Below, in pieces: positions 7,303 through 11,192 of a DNA stretch of 11,192 bases. The notes under the pieces are model-generated. The model was given only the letters and a program-made list of their open reading frames with translations, did not search any database and was not told the origin of the DNA. The stretch is taken from positions 1 to 11,192 of the forward strand of contig JANYBY010000366.1 in assembly GCA_025360565.1 (NCBI GenBank), given 5' to 3'. A program made the translations under genes and the position numbers. Each line of letters starts with the position of its first letter. Positions within the stretch are counted from its first letter, which is position 1. The DNA is from Bacteroidota bacterium. Its GTDB lineage: Bacteria > Bacteroidota > Bacteroidia > B-17B0 > Aurantibacillaceae.

Positions 7303-7890
7303 ATGAAAAAACTAATTACACTCAGCATCCTATTCATTCTAACCGGTATTTTGCTTACATCATGTAAGTCAGGGTTCTCTTCTTCTAAAAGACATTATAC
7401 AAAAGGGTATTATTTCGCCCGTGTTCATGGCAAAACTGCTCCAAGTCATTTAGAATTAAACAATAAATGCCTGAAAACCGAAACTGCCGATCAAATAGCT
7501 GAAGTAAAAGTTTTAGCAGAACAATCACCGATAAAAACATACACCCCTTCGGCTACAATTACAAAGCAAGCTATTCTGATCACAAGCAATGAAAAAAAGC
7601 AAGGCAAATCAGGCATGTATAAAAGCCCGAAACCTTTTATACCATTTACAATTAAAAATATTGATAGTCAGATTTCACACATGGATCCTACCCAATTAAA
7701 CGTAAAAAAAGTTGGTAATGCAACGCGTGAAAGTGACGGCCTGAGTTTATTCTGGATAATTATTTTAGTGATCTTGATCTTATGGGCACTCGGGCTTTTA
7801 TCCGGAGGCTGGGGATTAGGAGGCTTTATTAATATACTCCTTATAATCGCTTTAATACTTCTCATTTTATGGTTGCTTAGAGTTTTATAA
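7303..7890 (+). CDS. Lipoprotein with C-terminal DUF5670-like double membrane segment
   Basis: A 195-residue protein with a lipoprotein signal peptide: hydrophobic 4-18 and lipobox LTSC with Cys21 as the predicted lipid-bearing residue. A short basic KRHYTKGYYFAR motif (29-40) is seen in many Bacteroidota lipoproteins. Residues 41-145 are low in hydrophobic content and probably disordered. The last 50 residues hold two membrane helices (about 148-166 and 175-193) joined by a Gly-rich turn SGGWGLGGF. This layout resembles the tiny DUF5670 (lmo0937-like) membrane proteins, which usually stand alone. A lipid anchor and a helical pair in one chain is odd and is listed as a finding. Function unknown. 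Confidence 0.8.
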   Translation: MKKLITLSILFILTGILLTSCKSGFSSSKRHYTKGYYFARVHGKTAPSHLELNNKCLKTETADQIAEVKVLAEQSPIKTYTPSATITKQAILITSNEKKQGKSGMYKSPKPFIPFTIKNIDSQISHMDPTQLNVKKVGNATRESDGLSLFWIIILVILILWALGLLSGGWGLGGFINILLIIALILLILWLLRVL

Positions 7891-7925
7891 TGCGCACTTA
7901 AACAAAACCCTTTTACATTTAATTT

Positions 7926-8345
7926 ATGGACCCCAATATTGAAATAACACCCACTCTTTACATTGTTGACAATGATTACTATTATGCGCTCAGGGTTAAA
8001 CACTCACTTGGAAAAAAATTTGGTGATCATGTGAATGTAAATGTTTTTCGTGACGCGGAATCTTCTGTTGAAGCTATTAAAAAAACAAATTTCAAACCTC
8101 ATGTACTTATAATTGATCATTCTCAGAATATGGAAATGGCCATCAAAAATGGAGAACATACGGTTGATGCCATAAAGAGAATAAGCCCAAATACAAGAAT
8201 TGTTATTCTTTCGGATGAGAAAAGTATGGATACTGCGGCAAAAGCTTTGGCCCATGGCGCACAGGGCTTTGTGCTTAAAGATCAATTCGCGCTTGCGCAT
8301 ATTTATTCAGCCGTAGAAAACTGCATAAACCCATCAAAGGTATAA
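7926..8345 (+). CDS. Single-domain receiver (REC) response regulator without output domain
   Basis: A 139-residue protein consisting only of a CheY-like receiver. Acidic pocket residues Asp15 and Asp17 (IVDND, 13-17), phosphoacceptor Asp64 (VLIIDHS, 60-66), switch Ser96 (RIVILSD, 91-97) and Lys118 (GFVLKD, 114-119) are all present, so it should accept phosphate from a histidine kinase. It ends about 20 residues after Lys118 with no DNA-binding or enzymatic domain. The loop after Asp64 is unusual (HSQNMEMAIKNGEHT): it lacks the Pro-Gly turn usual in this family, which the paralogue at 9910 keeps (LPGENG). It sits between two lipoprotein genes in a closely spaced run, 35 bp after the first and 41 bp before the second. 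Confidence 0.9.
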   Translation: MDPNIEITPTLYIVDNDYYYALRVKHSLGKKFGDHVNVNVFRDAESSVEAIKKTNFKPHVLIIDHSQNMEMAIKNGEHTVDAIKRISPNTRIVILSDEKSMDTAAKALAHGAQGFVLKDQFALAHIYSAVENCINPSKV

Positions 8346-8386
8346 GTGCATTAAAAAATCTCACCATAATTTATTTCAACAATTAA

Positions 8387-8803
8387 ATGAAAACAATAAA
8401 ATTTTTAACGATAATCATACTTTTTTTTACCGTTCTTTTTCCTTCCGTTCAAAGCTGTAAAAAATATCCCGAAGGGCCTTTAATCAGTTTTCGCTCCAGA
8501 ACTGAACGCGTTTCTAACACATGGAAAGTGGATAATTACAAATTAAACGGCAGTGATCTAACTTCATTAGTTTCCGGTTATATCGAAACCTTTTCCAAAG
8601 ATGGCAATTATTCGTTTTCTTGGGGCATCCTTGCAGGAACCGGCAAGTGGGCATTTCAGAACAAAGATAATGAGATCAGGATAACCGGCGTTTCAAATAA
8701 ATCTTCCGAAACATTGTATATACTTAAGCTGGAGGAAAAACAATTTTGGTATTACTACATGGATGGTAATGATAAAAATGAATTCCATCTCATTCAAAAA
8801 TAA
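8387..8803 (+). CDS. Lipocalin-like lipoprotein
   Basis: A 138-residue protein with a lipoprotein signal peptide: hydrophobic 6-19 and lipobox VQSC with Cys24. The mature start CKKYPEGPLISFRSRTERV (24-42) is a pattern I associate with Bacteroidota lipocalin-like lipoproteins. A WKVD strand (46-49), an 'FSKDGNYSFSW...GTGKW' hairpin (about 69-88) and a C-terminal 'DGNDKNEFHL' strand fit a small calycin or lipocalin-like barrel that might bind a lipid or hydrophobic ligand; the ligand is unknown. It is in the outer or inner membrane leaflet facing the periplasm, or on the surface. It follows the receiver gene by 41 bp, probably in the same transcript. Confidence 0.82.
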   Translation: MKTIKFLTIIILFFTVLFPSVQSCKKYPEGPLISFRSRTERVSNTWKVDNYKLNGSDLTSLVSGYIETFSKDGNYSFSWGILAGTGKWAFQNKDNEIRITGVSNKSSETLYILKLEEKQFWYYYMDGNDKNEFHLIQK

Positions 8804-8924
8804 GTATCCTATAAATCTGCAGCAAAACAAAATCAGAAACCGAAATCAACTTTGCATAAATTCATTAAGAAATTCAGCCTGCTCTGCATGAATATAGTTT
8901 GGGATTAGAAAAGAATTTTAAAAT

Positions 8925-9161
8925 ATGGAAACTCTCAAAAGCCTAAATTCAAATATTCTTAAAATTACCATGAGGATAATGGATAAGTATCCCGAATTGT
9001 CAGAATACCTGGAAGAAATGCCGGTTACAATACCGAACGAAAAAAATTCCGAAATAACTTTTAAAAAATTAGAGGCCTATTACCATTCTTTGGATCTGAT
9101 GCTGAACAATTACATTAAAACAACCCGCCAAAGTAAATTAAAACTGAGAAGGTGTGAATGA
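8925..9161 (+). CDS. Small conserved hypothetical protein
   Basis: A 78-residue, probably all-helical, soluble protein without signal peptide or membrane segment. It has an N-terminal amphipathic helix (about 3-19), a conserved-looking KYPELSEYLEEMPVTIP motif (21-37), an acidic/polar link, then a helix with EAYYHSLDLMLNNYI. I recognise this as the kind of short protein found repeatedly in Bacteroidota genomes, but no function is known to me. The 121-bp gap upstream, larger than the others in this run, leaves open that it has its own weak promoter. Its last codons overlap box A of the next promoter module (9153-9166). Confidence 0.72.
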   Translation: METLKSLNSNILKITMRIMDKYPELSEYLEEMPVTIPNEKNSEITFKKLEAYYHSLDLMLNNYIKTTRQSKLKLRRCE

Positions 9162-9217
9162 TGTAATTTATTTAATAATTTGTATAACGCTTTTGGATTG
9201 GCGAAAGCCGACATTTG
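9153..9217 (+). promoter_or_regulatory. Promoter module copy 5, upstream of yceI
   Basis: Box A is TGTGAATGATGTAA (9153-9166) and overlaps the stop codon of the small gene before it. Box B is the weaker TATAAC (9183-9188), and the -7-like box is GACATTTG (9210-9217). The +30 and +57 spacings are kept although the boxes are the most divergent of the six. No GTGAAA follows at +69; a TTTGTT/AACAAA inverted repeat (9214-9226) covers the presumed start region. Confidence 0.65.
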
Positions 9218-9247
9218 TTGAACAAACCTTATAATAAAATTAAATAT

Positions 9248-9847
9248 ATGAATAAGTCAACTAAGTGGTCAATTGACTCTACGCACACAGAAATCGCTTT
9301 TAAAGTAAGGCATTTAATGATTGCACACACCAAAGGCACATTCAAAACTTTTGACGCAAGCATTTATACTACGGCAAAAGATTTTACAACAGCCGAAATA
9401 GATTTTTGGATCGATGCTTCCTCGATAAACACAGGTGATATTAAACGTGATGAACATTTAAAAAGTGCTGAGTTTTTCGACGTAGCTAACCATAAACAAA
9501 TTACTTTCACCTCAAGCACAATAGGAAAGGCAGATGATACCGGAAAGCACGAGTTGTGGGGCGAGTTAACCATGAAAGGTATTACCAAAAATGTAAAATT
9601 AAATGTAGAGTTTGGTGGAACAATTATTGATCCGTGGGGAAATGAAAAGGCCGGGTTTACTGTAAGCGGTAAAATCAACAGAAATGATTGGGGACTTAGC
9701 TGGAATACGGCCATTGAAACGGGTGGCCTTTTAGTGAGCGAAGAAGTAACCATTTTATGTGAGGTGGAACTCACGAATGTTGGACTAAAAGATATAACTC
9801 TGGAACTTGAGAATACAGAGAGAAAGATCGGTTTTCCTGCAAAATGA
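9248..9847 (+). CDS. YceI-family protein (cytoplasmic form)
   Basis: A 199-residue protein of the YceI lipocalin-like beta-barrel family, known to bind isoprenoid-type lipids. Family marks: WSIDSTHTEIAFKVRH (7-22), RDEHLKSAEFFDVANH (67-82), ITFTS (85-89), GELTMKGITKNVKL (105-118) and NRNDWGLSWN near residue 140-150. There is no signal peptide, unlike the periplasmic E. coli YceI. The start at ATG 9248 is chosen because the alternative TTG at 9215 lies inside the -7-like box and would add non-family residues. The last 20 or so residues (ITLELENTERKIGFPAK) extend past the barrel. YceI proteins are often induced by acid, osmotic or general stress. The receiver-TM gene follows 62 bp later, probably in the same transcript. 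Confidence 0.93.
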   Translation: MNKSTKWSIDSTHTEIAFKVRHLMIAHTKGTFKTFDASIYTTAKDFTTAEIDFWIDASSINTGDIKRDEHLKSAEFFDVANHKQITFTSSTIGKADDTGKHELWGELTMKGITKNVKLNVEFGGTIIDPWGNEKAGFTVSGKINRNDWGLSWNTAIETGGLLVSEEVTILCEVELTNVGLKDITLELENTERKIGFPAK

Positions 9848-9909
9848 TTAGCCTCACGCTTGAAAAAAAATAATCATATTATTTATTCACATTACTAAAT
9901 ACAAAAAAA

Positions 9910-10401
9910 ATGAACACTCAAAAACTTAACCTATTCATTGTTGACGATAATCAATTAACCGTAACCGGATTACGAAATTATTTAGAAATGAAATTTGGCG
10001 CATACCTGAACATTTCTACTTTTTTAAGCGGCGAAAGTGTTCTGAAAAAAATAGATAATGAAACTAACATCGTTATTCTTGACTACTATCTTCCGGGTGA
10101 AAATGGAAATGCAGTACTTGCCTCAATCAAAAAAATTAATCCTAAAACAGAAGTGATCATGCTTACTTCAAACGAAGATGTAGGCGTGGCAATAGATTCT
10201 TTTCGCATGGGGGCCAGTGATTTTGTAATCAAAGGCGATAAGTCGTGGAAAAAAATATCCTCATTGGTTTTAAACGTTATTACTTATCCAATAAGATTAT
10301 TGGTTAAAGAATTCGGGTTTAGCAAATTTTTTGCTATTTTCATTCTTACTTTTATTATCATGGGTATTGGGGTTTATTTTGCGTTAAGACTAATGAATTA
10401 A
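9910..10401 (+). CDS. Receiver-domain protein with a C-terminal transmembrane anchor
   Basis: A 163-residue protein. Residues 5-125 are a complete receiver: Asp12 and Asp13 (FIVDDN, 9-14), phosphoacceptor Asp58 (VILDYYLPGENG, 55-66), switch Thr86 (VIMLTS, 82-87) and Lys108 (DFVIKG, 104-109). A basic amphipathic link (126-139) leads to one hydrophobic segment (about 140-159) and a very short polar end (RLMN). This is the layout of a tail-anchored protein: the receiver would face the cytoplasm on the inner membrane. No output domain is present. Its start, ATG 9910, is preceded by an A-rich stretch. It shares the unit with yceI and is followed by a terminator. A phosphate sink, shuttle or membrane scaffold role is possible but inferred. 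Confidence 0.92.
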   Translation: MNTQKLNLFIVDDNQLTVTGLRNYLEMKFGAYLNISTFLSGESVLKKIDNETNIVILDYYLPGENGNAVLASIKKINPKTEVIMLTSNEDVGVAIDSFRMGASDFVIKGDKSWKKISSLVLNVITYPIRLLVKEFGFSKFFAIFILTFIIMGIGVYFALRLMN

Positions 10402-10436
10402 ATCAAAATTATTTCCCGAAACCGTTCCGGGATCAA

Positions 10437-10470
10437 AACCTCGCTTGTTATTCAAGCGCGGTTTTTTATT
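10437..10470 (+). terminator. Intrinsic terminator after the receiver-TM gene
   Basis: AACC-t-CGCTTG (10437-10447) pairs with CAAGCG-c-GGTT (10453-10463) across a TTATT loop, with one mismatch, followed by a T-run (10462-10467) and more T-rich sequence. A smaller CCCG/CGGG hairpin (10415-10431) comes before it. It separates the yceI unit from the csbD promoter module. Confidence 0.85.
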
Positions 10471-10508
10471 TTTAACCCTTTCCCCTTCAAAAGCGAGTTT
10501 TATGAATG

Positions 10509-10573
10509 TGTGAATAATGTAAATTATCGTAAAAGTCTTGTAACACATATGCAGCGTTGGTTGCTCACCTTTA
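10509..10573 (+). promoter_or_regulatory. Promoter module copy 6, upstream of csbD
   Basis: Box A is TGTGAATAATGTAA (10509-10522), box B is TGTAAC (10539-10544), and the -7-like box is CACCTTTA (10566-10573). Spacings are +30 and +57, with GTGAAA at +69. It lies just after a terminator, as copy 4 does. Confidence 0.8.
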
Positions 10574-10577
10574 CTTT

Positions 10578-10593
10578 GTGAAAATTACTTCAC
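10578..10593 (+). promoter_or_regulatory. Leader inverted repeat in the 5' UTR, copy 3
   Basis: GTGAA and TTCAC arms flank AATTAC, at +69 of the promoter module. It ends exactly 16 nt before the csbD ATG at 10610. It differs from the copy at 6131-6146 at only one base of 16. Confidence 0.5.
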
Positions 10594-10609
10594 AATAAAC
10601 CGAAAGAAC

Positions 10610-10798
10610 ATGAAAAATTTAACTGAGCTAAAAGGAAACTGGAACGAAATTAAAGGGAAATTGAAACAAAAATATGCCGTACTAACTGATAGCGATGTAT
10701 TGTTATTAGAGGGAAAGCAGGATGAAATGTTAGGCAGGCTCCAGGCTAAACTTGGCAGAACTAAAGAAGAATTGCATAAGATCATTTCTGAACTATAA
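10610..10798 (+). CDS. CsbD-family small stress protein
   Basis: A 62-residue soluble, charged, helical protein. It has the CsbD-like pattern LKGNWNEIKGKLKQKY (7-22) followed by LTDSD (25-29) and a second half LLEGKQDEMLGRLQAKLG (32-49) that echoes the first, as in the family. CsbD proteins are general-stress-induced in many bacteria, while the molecular function stays unclear. The length is typical. The promoter module and leader repeat upstream are the clearest of the six, so it is probably a strongly regulated gene. The barrel gene beginning at 10877 follows 78 bp later without a terminator or its own promoter module, so the two may be co-transcribed. Confidence 0.92.
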   Translation: MKNLTELKGNWNEIKGKLKQKYAVLTDSDVLLLEGKQDEMLGRLQAKLGRTKEELHKIISEL

Positions 10799-10876
10799 CT
10801 GACTAAGACTTACTAAACAAAATAATTTAAGACGTCATTAAATAAAACATAACAATTTAGCCAATAAAAAACATTT

Positions 10877-11192
10877 ATGAAAACAATAATTATCACATCC
10901 CTTTTATTCCTTACCGTATTCAGTTTTAAGATCTCGGCTCAGGATACAAATACACCCACAGCAAAAAATACAGGTTCCAGAGAAATGTATGGTAAAACCT
11001 TAAATCTGGGTGTGGGCATTGGATACTACGGTTATTATGGCTATCAAGGCCGATCAATGCCGGTTATTCACGCCAATTTTGAGTTTGATGTTGCAAAAAA
11101 TTTAACGCTGGCACCATTTGTTACCTACTACTCTTACCAACACAATTACTATTGGGGAAATCCAAAATATGCGTATCGCGATTACTCTTATC
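10877..11192 (+). CDS. N-terminal part of an outer-membrane beta-barrel protein, cut by the window end
   Basis: An open frame of 105 complete codons runs from ATG 10877 off the end of the window. It has a signal peptide (about 1-21, ending KISA before Gln22). The mature part begins with a polar, Thr/Asn-rich linker, then beta-strand patterns rich in Gly and Tyr: LNLGVGIGYYGYYGY, PVIHANFEFDVAKNLTLAPFVTYYSY. This fits a small outer-membrane barrel, like the PorT-like protein at 6163 in general plan. The rest of the barrel lies outside, so family and length cannot be judged. ATG 10877 is chosen because it gives a well-formed signal peptide. Confidence 0.82.
   Translation, partial: MKTIIITSLLFLTVFSFKISAQDTNTPTAKNTGSREMYGKTLNLGVGIGYYGYYGYQGRSMPVIHANFEFDVAKNLTLAPFVTYYSYQHNYYWGNPKYAYRDYSY

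Noticed and set aside
7668..8300. Two minus-strand open frames opposite the lipoprotein and receiver genes
   Set aside because: Both are opposite well-supported genes and have no recognisable domain or signal peptide.
8804..8924. Possible separate promoter for the small gene at 8925
   Set aside because: A TATAGTTTG string is present at 8893-8901, but the spacing in the -7 element is off by one and no partner -33 box lies at the right distance.
9364..9774. A 136-codon open frame on the minus strand opposite yceI
   Set aside because: It lies wholly inside a clear YceI gene, and its translation looks like a composition artefact of the opposite strand.
9883..9891. A TGTGAATAA half-site on the minus strand, 18 nt before the receiver-TM gene
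   Set aside because: It matches only the first nine bases of box A and lacks the second TGTAA and the -7-like box at the fixed spacing, so chance in AT-rich DNA is likely.
238..10573. CRISPR-like or mobile-element reading of the repeated boxes
   Set aside because: The copies are kilobases apart, each upstream of a gene, with no repeat-spacer pattern, transposase or terminal repeats.

Overview
The window looks like the chromosome of a Bacteroidota bacterium. Supporting signs are low GC content, a secreted protein ending in a type IX secretion (T9SS) sorting domain, small outer-membrane beta-barrel proteins with signal peptides ending in -AQ, families typical of this phylum (stand-alone Omp85 barrel, lipocalin-like lipoprotein, CsbD, cytoplasmic YceI), and promoters ending in a TTTG-type -7 box instead of an E. 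coli -10 box. The genus cannot be fixed. Every credible gene is on the + strand. No tRNA, rRNA, transposase or CRISPR array was seen.

Layout: (1) the 3' end of a receiver-domain protein (1-211); (2) an Omp85/BamA-TamA-type outer-membrane barrel (307-1557); (3) a large AsmA/DUF748-like envelope protein (1662-4004), followed by a 277-bp stretch with two related hairpin repeats; (4) a secreted protein with two DUF3494 (ice-binding-like) domains and a T9SS tail (4382-5998), closed by a strong terminator; (5) a run of six closely spaced genes (6163-9161): PorT-like barrel, small eRF1/baeRF-like protein, lipoprotein with a DUF5670-like membrane tail, receiver-only regulator, lipocalin-like lipoprotein, and a small conserved hypothetical; (6) a YceI protein and a receiver protein with a C-terminal membrane anchor (9248-10401), closed by a terminator; (7) csbD and the start of another outer-membrane barrel (10610-11192, cut by the window edge).

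The most striking feature is a repeated promoter module. Six times, in front of each inferred transcription unit, there is a TGTGAATAATGTAA-like box, a second TGTAA box starting exactly 30 bp after the start of the first, and a CAYCTTT(G/A) -7-like box starting exactly 57 bp after it (GACATTTG in the yceI copy). The two TGTAA cores are 21 bp apart, about two helical turns. In four copies GTGAAA begins at exactly +69. In three of these it opens a short inverted repeat that ends exactly 16 nt before the ATG; in the fourth the GTG is itself the start codon. Two genes therefore appear to be made from leaderless or nearly leaderless mRNAs. I infer one regulon, probably for envelope or general stress, controlled by a dedicated activator or alternative sigma factor. 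The protein that binds the module is not identifiable here: none of the three receiver proteins carries a DNA-binding domain.
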